From assembly GCF_017652985.1 (NCBI RefSeq), contig NZ_JAGGDJ010000010.1:62001-126000 (forward strand): a stretch of DNA of 64,000 nucleotides, read 5' to 3'. Position numbers and translations under genes: made by a program. Every line of letters begins with the position of its first letter. Position 1 is the first letter of the stretch. The notes below the pieces were generated by a model. It was not told where the DNA came from and searched no databases. It saw only the letters and a list, made by a program, of their open reading frames with translations. Below, piece by piece: positions 46,685 to 56,837 of the stretch. The DNA is from Paenibacillus artemisiicola. Lineage in GTDB: Bacteria > Bacillota > Bacilli > Paenibacillales > Paenibacillaceae.

Positions 46685-49321
46685 ATGAAAGCTAGTGAAA
46701 TTCGTTCCAAATGGCTCGCTTTTTTTGAAAGCAAAGGCCACAAAATCGAGCCGAGCGCCTCGCTCGTGCCGCATAACGACCCGTCCCTGCTCTGGATCAA
46801 CGCGGGCATGGCGCCGCTGAAGCCTTACTTCGACGGCCGCGTCATCCCGGACAACCCGCGCATCGCGAACTCGCAGAAGTGCATTCGCACCAACGACATC
46901 GAGAACGTCGGCAAAACCCGCCGTCATCATACGATGTTCGAAATGCTGGGCAACTTCTCGATCGGCGATTACTTCAAGGAAGAGGTCATCACGTGGGCGT
47001 GGGAGTTCCTGACGAGCCCGCAGTGGATCGGCTTCGACCCGGACCGGCTGTCCGTCACGGTGTATCCGGAGGACGAAGAGGCGTTCCGGTACTGGAACGA
47101 GAAGATCGGCCTGCCGGCGGAGCGCATCTATAAGCTCGAGGAAAACTTCTGGGACATCGGCGAAGGCCCTTGCGGCCCGTGCACGGAAATCTTCTACGAC
47201 CGCGGCGACGCTTTCGGCGACCTGAACGACCCGGAATGCTGGCCGGGCGGGGAGAACGAACGGTTTCTCGAAGTATGGAACCTCGTTTTTTCGCAATATA
47301 ATCATAATAAAGACGGCAGCTACACGCCGCTGCCGAACAAGAATATCGATACCGGCGCCGGACTCGAGCGCTTCACGTCGATCCTGCAAAACGTCGACTC
47401 CAACTTCGACACCGATCTGTTCCGTCCGATCATCGACCGGACGTGCGAGATCGCGGGCGTCTCGTATCACGTCAACGCGGATCACGACGTCGCGCTGAAG
47501 GTCATCGCCGATCATATCCGCACCGTGGCGTTCGCCGTCGGCGACGGCGTCATGCCGTCGAACGAAGGCCGCGGCTACGTCATCCGCCGTCTCCTTCGCC
47601 GCGCCGTCCGATACGGGAAGACGCTCGGCGTCGACCGTCCGTTCCTGTTCGAGCTCGTCGGGATCGTCGGCGAAATCATGGGCACGCACTATACCGAAAT
47701 CGTCGAGAAGCGCGAGTTCATCGAGAAGGTTATGCGCACGGAGGAGGAACGCTTCCACGAAACGTTGTCCGACGGACTGTCCCTGCTCGGCGAGCTGGTT
47801 AAGGGGGCTCAGGCGGCGGGCGGCACGCAGATCAGCGGACCGGACGCGTTCAAGCTGTACGACACGTACGGATTCCCGTTCGACCTAACGGAAGATTACG
47901 CGGCCGAGCAAGGCATGACGGTGGACCGCGAAGGCTTCGACGCTTCCATGGAAGAGCAGCGCACACGCGCCCGCGCGGCGCGTCAGGAGACGGGCGGCAT
48001 GAACGTCCAGGGCGGCCCGCTCGCGGACTTCACGGAGAAGTCCGAGTTCGTGGGCTACCGGGACCTGACGGTAGACGGCGCGAAGGTCGTCGCCATCGTC
48101 GACGGCGACGCGCTCGTGCAGGAAGCCGGCGCCGGCAGCCATGTGCTGGTCATTCTCGACCGCACGCCGTTCTATGCCGAAAGCGGCGGCCAAGTCGGCG
48201 ACAACGGCGCGATCGCGGGCAGCGGCTTCGCGCTTTCCGTCGACAACGTGACGAAAGCGCCGCACGGCCAGCCGCTCCATCACGCGGTCGTCGAGCACGG
48301 CACGTTGAAAGTGGGCGACACCGTGCAAGCCGCGGTCACGTCCAAGACGCGCGAGGATACGATCAAGAACCATACGGCGACGCATCTGCTGCACCGCGCG
48401 CTGAAGGACGTGCTCGGCGAGCACGTCAACCAGGCGGGTTCCTTGGTCGAGCCGGAGCGGCTGCGCTTCGACTTCTCGCATTTCGGCAGCATCAGCCCGG
48501 AAGAGCTGACGGACATCGAACGCCGCGTCAACGAGCAGATCTGGCTCGGCACGACGTTGGACATCGACTACAAATCGCTTGCCGAAGCGAAGGCGATGGG
48601 CGCCATGGCGCTGTTCGGCGAGAAGTACGGCGACGTCGTCCGCGTCGTGCGCGTCGGCGACTACAGCCTTGAGCTGTGCGGGGGCTGCCACGTGGCGAAT
48701 ACTTCGCAGATCGGCTTGTTCAAGCTCGTGAGCGAGAGCGGCATCGGCTCCGGCGTGCGCCGGATCGAAGCGGTGACGGGACGACATGCGTACCTGTACA
48801 TGGAAGGCCAGCTCGACCTCCTCAAGCAATCGGCCTCGCTGCTGAAGTCGAACCTGACCGACGTGCCGAAGCGCATCGAAGCGCTGCACGCGCAGGTGAA
48901 GGACTTGACGCGCGACAACGAGTCGCTGCAAAGCAAGTTGAGCCGCATCGAAGCGGGCTCTCTGGAAACGCAAGCTAAGAGCGTCGGCGGCGTAACGCTG
49001 CTGGCGGCGGAAGTGAACGCGCCGTCGATGGACGCGCTGCGCGGCATCGCCGACGAGCTGAAGGCAAAGCTGCCGAGCGCCGTCATCGTGCTCGGCGCCG
49101 CCGCCGAAGGCAAGGTCAATCTGGTCGCGTCCGTGTCGCCCGATCTCGTCAAGCAGGGCTTCAACGCCGGCAAGATCGTGAAGGAAGCCGCGGCGGTTTG
49201 CGGCGGCGGCGGCGGCGGGCGTCCCGACATGGCGCAGGCCGGGGGCAAAGACCCGTCGAAGTTGGCCGAGGCGCTCCAAATTGCCGAGGAACTGGTTCTT
49301 GCACAGTCAAATGTGATATGA
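46685..49321 (+). CDS. alaS: Alanyl-tRNA synthetase
   Basis: Full-length 878-residue class II synthetase. The N-terminal catalytic domain starts [19 protein letters not shown] and includes [19 protein letters not shown] (30-48). The editing domain has the zinc-binding [11 protein letters not shown] (HxxxH) and [13 protein letters not shown]. The C-terminal DHHA1 (C-Ala) domain has the glycine run [20 protein letters not shown] precedes ATG 46685. Expression is controlled by the T-box upstream. ireB, ruvX and a DUF1292 gene follow as in Bacillus. Confidence 0.98.
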   Translation: MKASEIRSKWLAFFESKGHKIEPSASLVPHNDPSLLWINAGMAPLKPYFDGRVIPDNPRIANSQKCIRTNDIENVGKTRRHHTMFEMLGNFSIGDYFKEEVITWAWEFLTSPQWIGFDPDRLSVTVYPEDEEAFRYWNEKIGLPAERIYKLEENFWDIGEGPCGPCTEIFYDRGDAFGDLNDPECWPGGENERFLEVWNLVFSQYNHNKDGSYTPLPNKNIDTGAGLERFTSILQNVDSNFDTDLFRPIIDRTCEIAGVSYHVNADHDVALKVIADHIRTVAFAVGDGVMPSNEGRGYVIRRLLRRAVRYGKTLGVDRPFLFELVGIVGEIMGTHYTEIVEKREFIEKVMRTEEERFHETLSDGLSLLGELVKGAQAAGGTQISGPDAFKLYDTYGFPFDLTEDYAAEQGMTVDREGFDASMEEQRTRARAARQETGGMNVQGGPLADFTEKSEFVGYRDLTVDGAKVVAIVDGDALVQEAGAGSHVLVILDRTPFYAESGGQVGDNGAIAGSGFALSVDNVTKAPHGQPLHHAVVEHGTLKVGDTVQAAVTSKTREDTIKNHTATHLLHRALKDVLGEHVNQAGSLVEPERLRFDFSHFGSISPEELTDIERRVNEQIWLGTTLDIDYKSLAEAKAMGAMALFGEKYGDVVRVVRVGDYSLELCGGCHVANTSQIGLFKLVSESGIGSGVRRIEAVTGRHAYLYMEGQLDLLKQSASLLKSNLTDVPKRIEALHAQVKDLTRDNESLQSKLSRIEAGSLETQAKSVGGVTLLAAEVNAPSMDALRGIADELKAKLPSAVIVLGAAAEGKVNLVASVSPDLVKQGFNAGKIVKEAAAVCGGGGGGRPDMAQAGGKDPSKLAEALQIAEELVLAQSNVI

Positions 49322-49327
49322 TATAGC
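49299..49327 (+). promoter_or_regulatory. Candidate promoter for ireB
   Basis: TTGCAC (49299-49304), a 17-base spacer and TATAGC (49322-49327), overlapping an extended -10-like TGATATGAT. It spans the end of alaS, so ireB-ruvX-DUF1292 may be transcribed independently of the T-box. Confidence 0.5.
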
Positions 49328-49370
49328 TATAAAACGGCTGTCAAGCGGCTTGGAAAGCGAGGTGCTGGCG

Positions 49371-49631
49371 ATGAATTCAATGGACAAGACAATGAAATTC
49401 GACGTAAAGGCGGAAGGGGAAGCTTCCTCGAGAGAGATCATGCTTTCCGTATACGACGCGCTTCTGGAGAAGGATTACAATCCGATCAACCAGATCGTCG
49501 GGTATTTGTTGTCGGGAGATCCGGCCTACATTCCGCGGCATAACAATGCACGGAGCTTGATCCGCAGGAAAGAGCGCGACGAATTGATCGAGGAGCTGGT
49601 ACGCTCTTACTTAAGTCAGCACAGCAAATAA
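49371..49631 (+). CDS. ireB: IreB-family regulatory phosphoprotein (DUF965)
   Basis: 86-residue protein of the IreB/YrzL family. In Enterococcus, IreB is phosphorylated by the PASTA kinase IreK and affects cephalosporin resistance. Signatures are MDKTMKFDV, a core [20 protein letters not shown] and [20 protein letters not shown] 49371 has GAGGTG (49359-49364) 6 bases upstream; a longer frame begins at TTG 49350. The alaS-ireB-ruvX order is the standard Firmicutes one. Confidence 0.95.
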   Translation: MNSMDKTMKFDVKAEGEASSREIMLSVYDALLEKDYNPINQIVGYLLSGDPAYIPRHNNARSLIRRKERDELIEELVRSYLSQHSK

Positions 49632-49658
49632 TCGGAACAGAAATGAGGCTCCCGTCGC

Positions 49659-50075
49659 ATGCGTCTTATGGGTTTGGATTACGGCGACCGCAGGATCGGC
49701 GTCGCCGTCAGCGATGCATTCGGCTGGACCGCGCAAGGGATCGGCGTCGTGGAGCGAAGGCGCGACAACGGCGAAGACGAAGCGATCGCCAAGCTTGTGC
49801 AGGAGCATGAAGTATCTGAGATCGTAGTCGGATTACCGAAGAACATGAACGGCACCATCGGGCCGCGTGGCGAAATTTGCATCGCATTCGCGCAACATTT
49901 GCAGCAAAAGCTAAATGTACCCGTACACCTTTGGGACGAACGGTTGACGACCGTCGCCGCGGAGCGGACGCTTCTCGAGGCGGATGTTAGCCGGAAGAAG
50001 CGAAAGTTAGTGGTGGACAAAATGGCGGCGACGCTCATTTTGCAAAATTATCTCGATTCTAAAACGAAAAGGTGA
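49659..50075 (+). CDS. ruvX: Putative Holliday junction resolvase RuvX (YqgF)
   Basis: RNase H-fold protein implicated in pre-16S rRNA 5' processing and/or junction resolution. The 138 residues start [19 protein letters not shown] (the first catalytic aspartate is D7) and contain [16 protein letters not shown] (around 55-70), the second acidic site [10 protein letters not shown] (around 93-102), and [12 protein letters not shown] with DKMAA. ATG 49659 has GAGG upstream. Confidence 0.95.
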   Translation: MRLMGLDYGDRRIGVAVSDAFGWTAQGIGVVERRRDNGEDEAIAKLVQEHEVSEIVVGLPKNMNGTIGPRGEICIAFAQHLQQKLNVPVHLWDERLTTVAAERTLLEADVSRKKRKLVVDKMAATLILQNYLDSKTKR

Positions 50076-50083
50076 GGGTAACG

Positions 50084-50395
50084 ATGACAAAGGACAACAT
50101 GCCGTTTGAAGAGCCGGAAATCATCTATATTCCGGATGAAGAAGGCAACGAAGAAGAGTTCGAGGTAGTCATGAAATTCGAGGTAGACGGCTCCGATCAG
50201 AAATATATGATGGTCGTTCCGCTGAACGCAGACGCCGAAGACGAGCAGGACGAGGAAGCGGACGAAGTGTACGCGTTCCGCTACGAGGAAGACGGCGACG
50301 ATTTGAAATTGTATACGATCGAGGACGAGGAAGAGTGGAACATGGTCGAAGAAACCTTCAACACGCTTCTTGCCGAGATTGACGATAACGACTAA
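50084..50395 (+). CDS. DUF1292 protein
   Basis: 103 residues, very acidic, with the DUF1292 core EEFEVVMKFEVDGSDQKYMM, VYAFRYEEDGDD and a C-terminal DEEEWNMVEETFNTLL. It corresponds to yrzB, which follows ruvX in Bacillus. Function is unknown. I chose ATG 50084, preceded by AAAGGTGAGGG; GTG 50072 lies within that site. The acidic linker ADAEDEQDEEADE may be disordered. Confidence 0.9.
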   Translation: MTKDNMPFEEPEIIYIPDEEGNEEEFEVVMKFEVDGSDQKYMMVVPLNADAEDEQDEEADEVYAFRYEEDGDDLKLYTIEDEEEWNMVEETFNTLLAEIDDND

Positions 50396-50428
50396 CGGCT
50401 CGCCCGCGGGCCGAAGGGAGCTTGGAAC

Positions 50429-50728
50429 GTGTCCGAAGTGAAACGCATTGCCATTTTGAAGCCCGTCTTCGGTACGGAAGTCGATTTGATCGGCGATCAA
50501 GGCGAGACGGAGCCGTATCGCATCGCGGCCGAGTTCCAGCTGGGCGATCGGGCCTATGCGGGCCTGCAATCGCAGAGCATGCGGAAGGACGATGAGATGG
50601 CCTTTTTCCGGATTCTGATCGACGGCGAGCAAGAACCCGAGCTCGAGTCCATCGAAGACGACGAAGAATGGGAAGCCGTCGCGGAAGCGTACGACGATTT
50701 ATTGTTCGAAGGCGACGAACGCCCCTAA
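50429..50728 (+). CDS. DUF1292-like protein, second copy
   Basis: 99 residues with the same layout as the upstream gene but diverged: EVDLIGDQGETEPYRIAAEF, a middle strand region, and the C-terminal DDEEWEAVAEAYDDLLFE, which parallels the DUF1292 end. Probably an old tandem duplication. GTG 50429 follows AAGGGAG. No function is known. Confidence 0.75.
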   Translation: MSEVKRIAILKPVFGTEVDLIGDQGETEPYRIAAEFQLGDRAYAGLQSQSMRKDDEMAFFRILIDGEQEPELESIEDDEEWEAVAEAYDDLLFEGDERP

Positions 50729-50830
50729 GGCGTTTGCGCCCGGAAAGACATACGGCACGGAACGGGGGCGGCGATGCCGCCCCTTTCCGCGCGGATTCGC
50801 GTCGATAGTCGAAGAACGGGGGAGCATGGC

Positions 50831-51958
50831 TTGAGTCGATCAGAGCACCTGCCGGATCGCGAACGGACGAACGGGGAAGACCGTCCGGCGGGACCGGGAA
50901 AAGCACGCATTACGTTTTGGGTCATTACCACGATTTTGGGCCTCATGATCTTGATCGCGGGCGGCACGTATCTGTATATTTGGAACGGTTTGCGTCCGAC
51001 CGGCGCCGGCGATGCCGTGCAGGTGGAGCTGAAGAAGGGCTCTTCGCCGTTTCAATTCGCCGAAGCGCTCGAGGAGAACGGCATTATCCGGAACGCGTTT
51101 CTGTTCAAATATTACCTGCGATATAAAGACGAAGGTCCGCGTTTCCAAGCCGGCATGTACGAATTAAAGCCGGGCATGGACAAGCAGGCGATCATCGCGA
51201 AGCTCAACGCGGGCGAGACGGTCAAAGCGCCGACGGTCCGGTTCACCATTCCGGAGGGATTCACGGTTCAGCAGATCGCGGACACGCTCGCGAAGGACGG
51301 CATCGTCGACAAATCCGCGTTCCTCGCGCTGGCCGACAAGGACCAAGCGTGGCCGGATACCGACGCGTCCAAGAACATTCCGAAGAATGCGAAGCTTCGC
51401 CATCGTCTGGAGGGGTACTTGTTCCCGGAGACGTACGAGCTTCCGAAGGACAGCAAGCCGGACGCGATCATCGACCGGATGCTTCAGGAGCTGGACCGCA
51501 AACTCGACGGCCTGCCTGAGAATTGGGAAGACCAACTTGCCGCGAACGACGTCGACTTCAACGGCATGCTGACGGTCGCATCGCTCGTCGAACGGGAAGT
51601 CGTCGTCGACGAGGAACGTCCGATCGTGGCGGGCATTATCTTCAACCGGTTGAAGAAAGGCATGCCGCTGCAGATCGACGCGACCGTGCAATATTTGCTG
51701 GACAAACAGAAGGAACGGCTCATGCAGTCCGATCTCCAGGTGGAAAGCCCGTACAACACGTACAAGGTCAAAGGCCTGCCGCCCGGGCCGATCGCGTCGC
51801 CGAGTCTCAAGTCGATCGAAGCGGCGCTCTTTCCGAAGAAGACGGACTATTATTATTACGTCACGAAGAAAGACGGCAGTCACGAGCATTTGTTTGCCGA
51901 GACGCTGAAGCAGCACAACGAGAACATCGCGAAGAGCAATCAAACCGCGAAGCAATAG
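50831..51958 (+). CDS. mltG: Endolytic transglycosylase MltG
   Basis: Membrane-anchored enzyme that cleaves nascent peptidoglycan strands and sets glycan length. The 375 residues have one N-terminal transmembrane helix (about 29-50, ITFWVITTILGLMILIAGG), a LysM-like region (VRFTIPEGFTVQQIADTL) and the YceG catalytic domain with ASLVEREVVVDEERPIVAGI (the catalytic glutamate is in VERE) and QIDATVQYLL. I chose TTG 50831, 6 bases from GGGGGAG (50818-50824), over the upstream ATG 50774, which has a weak site. In Bacillus, yrrL is in the same place. Confidence 0.93.
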   Translation: MSRSEHLPDRERTNGEDRPAGPGKARITFWVITTILGLMILIAGGTYLYIWNGLRPTGAGDAVQVELKKGSSPFQFAEALEENGIIRNAFLFKYYLRYKDEGPRFQAGMYELKPGMDKQAIIAKLNAGETVKAPTVRFTIPEGFTVQQIADTLAKDGIVDKSAFLALADKDQAWPDTDASKNIPKNAKLRHRLEGYLFPETYELPKDSKPDAIIDRMLQELDRKLDGLPENWEDQLAANDVDFNGMLTVASLVEREVVVDEERPIVAGIIFNRLKKGMPLQIDATVQYLLDKQKERLMQSDLQVESPYNTYKVKGLPPGPIASPSLKSIEAALFPKKTDYYYYVTKKDGSHEHLFAETLKQHNENIAKSNQTAKQ

Positions 51959-52042
51959 ATTATGCTTTCGAAGCAGCTTTGGTTTCTTTGCCGGTAAACT
52001 GGCTCCAGGCTTCGCTCACAAAACTTTTAGGAGGATTTGCAA

Positions 52043-52987
52043 ATGGCAACAAAGCCGGAGCTGCTCATCGACGCAGCTTCTCTAGCCGATATGGAACGGC
52101 TGATCGAAGCGGGCGCGGATGCGTTCGTGATCGGCGAGTCCCGGTACGGCATGCGTCTCCCCGGCGAATTCGACGTCGCCGCGATGGCCGAGGCCGCGAA
52201 GCTGGCCCATCGGCATGGCGCGGCCGCTTACGCGTCCGTCAATAACGTCATGGATAACGCGACGGTGGCGTCGCTGCCGGACTACCTGCGGGCGCTCGCG
52301 GCGGCCGGCATCGACGCGGTCGTGTTCGGAGACCCCGCCGTGCTCATGGCGGCGCGCGCGGCCGCGCCGGAGATGAAGCTGCATTGGAACGCCGAGATGA
52401 CGTCGACCAACTACGCGACGGCGAATTATTGGGGACGGCGGGGCGCGTCCCGCGTCGTGCTCGCGCGCGAGCTCAACCTGGACCAAGTCCTGGACGTGAA
52501 GCGGAACACGGAGTTGGCCGTGCAGGTTCAGGTGCACGGCATGACGAACATTTATCATTCCAAGCGGCCGCTCGTGCACAATTACTTCGAACATCAGCGC
52601 AAAGACGGTTCCCTCGAAGACGTGCCGGTGCACGGCAAGCGGGAGGACGGTCTCTACCTGGTCGAAGCGGAACGCCCGAACGAGCGCTTTCCGATCTATG
52701 AAGACGCCTACGGAACCCATATCATGAGCTCCGACGATTTATGCATGATCGAGAACCTGCACGAGCTGATGGAAGCGAATATCGATAGCTTTCGGATCGA
52801 AGGGCTGTTAAAATCAAGTACGTATAACGAGACCGTCGTGCGCGCCTATCGCGCGGCGATCGACGCGTACGCCGCGGACCCGCTGGGGTACGCATTCGAC
52901 GAAGCTTGGCTCGATTCCATCGCGAAGCTGCAGGATCCGGACCGGGAGCTGTCCTACGGGTTTTTCTATAAAGAGCAAGTGTATTAA
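52043..52987 (+). CDS. Peptidase U32 family protein (YrrN-like)
   Basis: 314 residues in the U32 TIM-barrel fold: EAGADAFVIGESRYGMRLPG (about 17-36), ASVNNVMDN, LHWNAEMTSTNYAT, and SFRIEGLLKSSTYNETVVRAYR. It lacks the four-cysteine cluster seen in the next gene, as YrrN-type members do. U32 proteins include YrrN/YrrO, of uncertain substrate, and the tRNA-hydroxylation proteins RlhA/TrhP. AGGAGGA precedes ATG 52043. It pairs with the next U32 gene. Confidence 0.9.
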   Translation: MATKPELLIDAASLADMERLIEAGADAFVIGESRYGMRLPGEFDVAAMAEAAKLAHRHGAAAYASVNNVMDNATVASLPDYLRALAAAGIDAVVFGDPAVLMAARAAAPEMKLHWNAEMTSTNYATANYWGRRGASRVVLARELNLDQVLDVKRNTELAVQVQVHGMTNIYHSKRPLVHNYFEHQRKDGSLEDVPVHGKREDGLYLVEAERPNERFPIYEDAYGTHIMSSDDLCMIENLHELMEANIDSFRIEGLLKSSTYNETVVRAYRAAIDAYAADPLGYAFDEAWLDSIAKLQDPDRELSYGFFYKEQVY

Positions 52988-53024
52988 GGTACAAGGTCAC
53001 CCTTGGAAAGTGGAGGTGAACGCG

Positions 53025-54281
53025 GTGACGACCACAGAAACGGCCCCCCGGCGTTATCGGGGGAAACGCAACCGGCTGGAGAAGCCGGAATTGCTTGCTC
53101 CCGCAGGCAATTTGGAGAAATTGAAATTCGCCGTCCATTACGGCGCGGACGCCGTCTATATCGGCGGTCAAAAATACGGTCTGCGTTCCAACGCGGACAA
53201 TTTCAGCTTCGAGGAAATGAAGGAAGGCGTCGAGTTCGCCAAGCGTTACGGCGCCAAAGTATTCGTTGCGACGAACATTTACGCGCATAACGAAGATATC
53301 GCGGGCTTGGAAGACTACCTGCGGGAGTTGGAACAGGCGGGCATCGCGGCGATCATCGTCGCGGATCCGGTCATCGTCGAAACCGCGCAGCGCGTGGCGC
53401 CGAAGCTCGAAGTGCATCTGAGCACGCAGCAGTCGACGATGAATTGGCAGGCCGTGCAGTTTTGGAAGGAAGAGGGGCTGCCGCGCGTCGTGCTTGCCCG
53501 CGAAGCGAGCCTCGAAGAAATCGAGCAAATCAAAGCGAATGTCGACATCGAAATCGAAGCGTTCATTCACGGCGCCATGTGTTCGTCGTATTCCGGACGC
53601 TGCGTGCTGTCGAACCATTTCACGGACCGCGACTCCAATCGCGGCGGCTGCTGCCAATCATGCCGGTGGAAATACGACATCTACGAGGACGATCTGCCGA
53701 TGGTCGGCATGGACGCCGATAAATTCACGATGGGCTCCAAAGACCTCGGCATGCTGGAGCATATTCCGGATTTGATCGACGTGGGCGTCGACAGCTTCAA
53801 AATCGAAGGCCGGATGAAGAGCCTGCATTACGTTGCGACCGTCGTGAATGCCTATCGTCAAGCCATCGATTCGTATATGGCGGATCCGGAAGGTTACGAG
53901 CTGAAGCAGGAGTGGCTCGACGATATCCGGAAAGCCGCCAACCGTCCGCTCAATACCGGGTTCTTCTATGATACGCCGGGCGCGGAGGACCATATCTACG
54001 AGCCGGAAGAAAAAGCCGCGCCGTACGATTTCGCCGGGGTCGTCGTCTCGTACGACGATGCGACGGGAACGGCCGTCGTGCAGCAGCGCAACCATTTCAA
54101 GCCGGGCCAGGAAGTGGAGTTTTTCGGCCCGAACGGCACGTTCTTCAAGCAAACGGTCGGCGAGATCGCCGATACGGAAGGCCATCCGCTGGATGCTGCC
54201 AGACACCCGCTGCAGCATATCGTCATGCGCACCGATTCGCCGGTGAAGCCGATGGACATGATGCGCAAGCGAATTCGTTGA
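53025..54281 (+). CDS. Peptidase U32 family protein (YrrO/TrhP-like)
   Basis: 418 residues with ELLAPAGNLEKLKFAVHYGA (about 22-41), the U32 signature EAFIHGAMCSSYSGRC, and a cysteine cluster (C in GAMC, GRC, GGCCQSC) typical of Fe-S-binding members such as TrhP, which helps form 5-hydroxyuridine in tRNA. A C-terminal beta domain follows (about 325-415). I chose GTG 53025, 6 bases from GGAGGTG; GTG 53010 overlaps that site. The tRNA role is inferred from the family. Confidence 0.9.
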   Translation: MTTTETAPRRYRGKRNRLEKPELLAPAGNLEKLKFAVHYGADAVYIGGQKYGLRSNADNFSFEEMKEGVEFAKRYGAKVFVATNIYAHNEDIAGLEDYLRELEQAGIAAIIVADPVIVETAQRVAPKLEVHLSTQQSTMNWQAVQFWKEEGLPRVVLAREASLEEIEQIKANVDIEIEAFIHGAMCSSYSGRCVLSNHFTDRDSNRGGCCQSCRWKYDIYEDDLPMVGMDADKFTMGSKDLGMLEHIPDLIDVGVDSFKIEGRMKSLHYVATVVNAYRQAIDSYMADPEGYELKQEWLDDIRKAANRPLNTGFFYDTPGAEDHIYEPEEKAAPYDFAGVVVSYDDATGTAVVQQRNHFKPGQEVEFFGPNGTFFKQTVGEIADTEGHPLDAARHPLQHIVMRTDSPVKPMDMMRKRIR

Positions 54282-54299
54282 ATGCCAATAGACCTACCT

Positions 54300-54334
54300 A
54301 ACATCCTTGCCGCTTGCGGCAGGATGTTTTTTTT
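54300..54334 (+). terminator. Rho-independent terminator after the U32 pair
   Basis: AACATCCTTGCCG (54300-54312) pairs with CGGCAGGATGTT (54317-54328) around CTTG with one bulge, followed by a run of T to 54334. Confidence 0.93.
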
Positions 54335-54356
54335 GTGAACGAATTTCCATTTCGGC

Positions 54357-54384
54357 TAACAAAACGAATTCCCCGGACCGATAA
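54357..54384 (+). promoter_or_regulatory. Possible sigmaD (motility) promoter for the chemoreceptor
   Basis: TAAC (54357-54360), a 16-base spacer and ACCGATAA (54377-54384), close to the sigmaD consensus TAAA-N15-GCCGATAT. Chemoreceptors often use this sigma factor. No good sigmaA site was seen. The match is imperfect. Confidence 0.4.
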
Positions 54385-54532
54385 ATTGGGTATTGCAACA
54401 TCTTGCGAGAACGGTTTCTGCCAATCGGCACGGGAGTTTCGATCTAGATCGGCCCGCCGGCGACGCCAGCCCGCAAACGTACGCAACCAACTCGAATCGG
54501 AAATCTATCACTAGACCAGGCGGTGTCAAGCA

Positions 54533-56686
54533 ATGGGGATCAAATGGAAGAGGGACAAGCAGGCAAAGGAAGCGGCCGATAACGGCTTGAACGGCAGCGT
54601 GAAATCGATGTACGCGTCTTCCGTCAACGGACTGAAGAACGTCAAGTTTTCGAATCCGATTAAATCCGTCGGCCTGATGCTGTTCATGATTATTTTTAGC
54701 GCGATCGTGGTATGCGTGCTCGTCGTCGGGCTATTCTCCTATTCCACGTCCAAATCGATCATCAAGGAGAAAGTCGCGGAATCCAGCTCCGTCGCGATCG
54801 CGCAATCGAACGGCAAGCTAGACCTGATGTTCAAGAACTACGAAGCGCTGTCCATGCAAATTCTGCTCGACAAGAACGTCCAGGATTACCTGACGCAGTA
54901 CAAGCAGGCGACGGACGACTACGATAAATTCGATCTGATGAAAAAGCTGAGCGATACCGTCCAATCGTATATCCTCGGCAATCAGTCGATCATCGGCGCG
55001 GCGATCGTCCCGATGTCCGGCGACTCGTCCTCCGTCACGATGGGCGGCACGAATATTACGACGGCGGACGCGCAGAAGTCCGACTGGATGAAGAGCGTGA
55101 CGGAAGGCGCGGGCCGCCTGGTATGGCTGCCGACCAAGGTGAAGGGCTACAGCTCATCGGCGGCGACCGATCCGACGTTCGCGATGGGCCGCGTCATGAA
55201 GAACACGATCAGCAACGAGGGCAGCTTCGTGCTGCTGATCGAGATCCGCCTAAAGGAAGTCGGCGATCAACTGAAAGACTTGAAGCTCGGAAGCGGCAGC
55301 GAAGTACTGATCCAAGACGGCAAAGGCAAGATCGTGTACAGCGCCGACGAAGCTCAGCTGGAGCAGGCCTCCCCGGTCGCGGTGCCGTCCGACGGCAAAA
55401 CGGCGGAAGAGGGCTCGAGGACGACGACCGATTCCGACGGCGATCAAGTGCTGGCCATGTACAATAAGTTCGAAAGCACGGGCTGGGAGCTCGTCGGCAC
55501 GGTACCGGTATCCGAGCTCTTCAAGGACGCGAAGCAGATCCGCAACGCGACGTATATCATTGCGGGCATCGCCGCGCTGCTCGCCATCGGGATCGGGCTC
55601 CTCGTCATTCGCATGGTCGCGATGCCGCTCGTCAGCCTGCGCAACCTGATGAACGAAGGCGAGCGCGGCAACCTGACGGTGCGCTCCACGATCAGCAAGA
55701 AGGACGAGATCGGCCAGCTGGCGCAAAGCTTCAACCAAATGATGACGCAAATCACGGTACTCGTGAACCAGACCAACCAGTCGGCGCAGGACGTCTTGGC
55801 GACCGCGGGCGAACTATCCGACGCGTCCAAGAAAACCGCCATCTCCGCCAAGGAAATCGCCGTCGCGACGGAAGAAATCGCGAACGGGGCGACAAGCCTC
55901 GCCGTCGAAGCGGAGAAGGGCAGCGATCTGACGAGCGACATCGGCGGACAGATGGCGAAGGTTACGGACGCGAACCAGGAGATGGGCGCAGCCGCGGCCG
56001 AAGTCGAGAAGGCGAGCCGTCAAGGCACCGCGTACATGAATACGCTGATCGAAAAAACCGGCATGACCGAAGAAATGACGCGCTCCATGGTGGAGAAGGT
56101 CGACCGTCTGAAGGAATCGACGCGTTCGATCCGCAAAATTTTGGATGTTCTGAACAACATGACGAAGCAAACGAATATTTTGTCGTTGAACGCGACCATC
56201 GAAGCGGCTCGCGCGGGTACCGCCGGCAAAGGCTTCATGGTCGTCGCGGACGAAATCCGCAAGCTGGCCGACCAATCCCGTCAGTCGATCGACGTCGTCG
56301 GCCAAATCACGGAGACGATTCAGCGGGAGATCGACGAGACGGTCAGCGTGCTTTCCGATGCGTATCCGATCTTCCAAGAGCAGATTCAGGCCGTCAAGGA
56401 AGCGAATCAAATCTTCTTGACCGTTCAGGGGCAGATGGGCGATTTCGTCGGCAGGCTCGGCACGGTGACGGATGCCATCGGCATGCTCGAAAGCTCGCAG
56501 GTCGTGCTGTCCGAGGCGATGAGCAACGTCAGCGCCGTGGCCGAAGAATCGTCGGCGACCTCCGAAGAAGTCGCTTCGCTCAGCAGCGAGCAGACGAACA
56601 TCAGCGAGGGGCTCGTCCGGCTGTCGGATCAGCTGGAAACCGTCTCGACCGGCTTGAAGGAAACGTTGAGCCGTTTCCGGACGTAA
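54533..56686 (+). CDS. Methyl-accepting chemotaxis protein
   Basis: 717 residues: a basic N-terminal extension (about 1-42), TM1 (about 45-70), an extracellular Cache-like sensor (about 75-335), TM2 (about 339-361), HAMP (to about 415), and a cytoplasmic signalling coiled coil. The hairpin tip reads [19 protein letters not shown] and then [18 protein letters not shown]. The ligand cannot be told from sequence. The ATG has only a weak ribosome-binding site (AGGCGGTG). It is a single gene flanked by terminators; no che genes are nearby. Confidence 0.95.
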   Translation: MGIKWKRDKQAKEAADNGLNGSVKSMYASSVNGLKNVKFSNPIKSVGLMLFMIIFSAIVVCVLVVGLFSYSTSKSIIKEKVAESSSVAIAQSNGKLDLMFKNYEALSMQILLDKNVQDYLTQYKQATDDYDKFDLMKKLSDTVQSYILGNQSIIGAAIVPMSGDSSSVTMGGTNITTADAQKSDWMKSVTEGAGRLVWLPTKVKGYSSSAATDPTFAMGRVMKNTISNEGSFVLLIEIRLKEVGDQLKDLKLGSGSEVLIQDGKGKIVYSADEAQLEQASPVAVPSDGKTAEEGSRTTTDSDGDQVLAMYNKFESTGWELVGTVPVSELFKDAKQIRNATYIIAGIAALLAIGIGLLVIRMVAMPLVSLRNLMNEGERGNLTVRSTISKKDEIGQLAQSFNQMMTQITVLVNQTNQSAQDVLATAGELSDASKKTAISAKEIAVATEEIANGATSLAVEAEKGSDLTSDIGGQMAKVTDANQEMGAAAAEVEKASRQGTAYMNTLIEKTGMTEEMTRSMVEKVDRLKESTRSIRKILDVLNNMTKQTNILSLNATIEAARAGTAGKGFMVVADEIRKLADQSRQSIDVVGQITETIQREIDETVSVLSDAYPIFQEQIQAVKEANQIFLTVQGQMGDFVGRLGTVTDAIGMLESSQVVLSEAMSNVSAVAEESSATSEEVASLSSEQTNISEGLVRLSDQLETVSTGLKETLSRFRT

Positions 56687-56704
56687 CACGCGCAAGTCAA
56701 TTGA

Positions 56705-56740
56705 GGACCGGCACCGTAACGGGTTGCCGGTCCTTTCTTT
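56705..56740 (+). terminator. Terminator after the chemoreceptor gene
   Basis: GGACCGGCA (56705-56713) pairs with TGCCGGTCC (56725-56733), followed by TTTCTTT. Confidence 0.85.
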
Positions 56741-56786
56741 GTGCATCCCGCCCCGAGACGCGGGAAACGGCTGCGCGACGAACGAC

Positions 56787-56819
56787 AAAAAAAGGCGGGC
56801 AGCTGGGCTGCCCGCCTTT
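56787..56819 (-). terminator. Terminator after the zinc metallopeptidase gene
   Basis: AAAGGCGGGCAGC (56791-56803) and GCTGCCCGCCTTT (56807-56819) form a perfect 13-bp stem with a TGG loop. The A run at 56787-56793 gives a U tract on the minus-strand transcript. Confidence 0.9.
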
Positions 56820-56837
56820 GGCTTTTGACGTTGCGAA

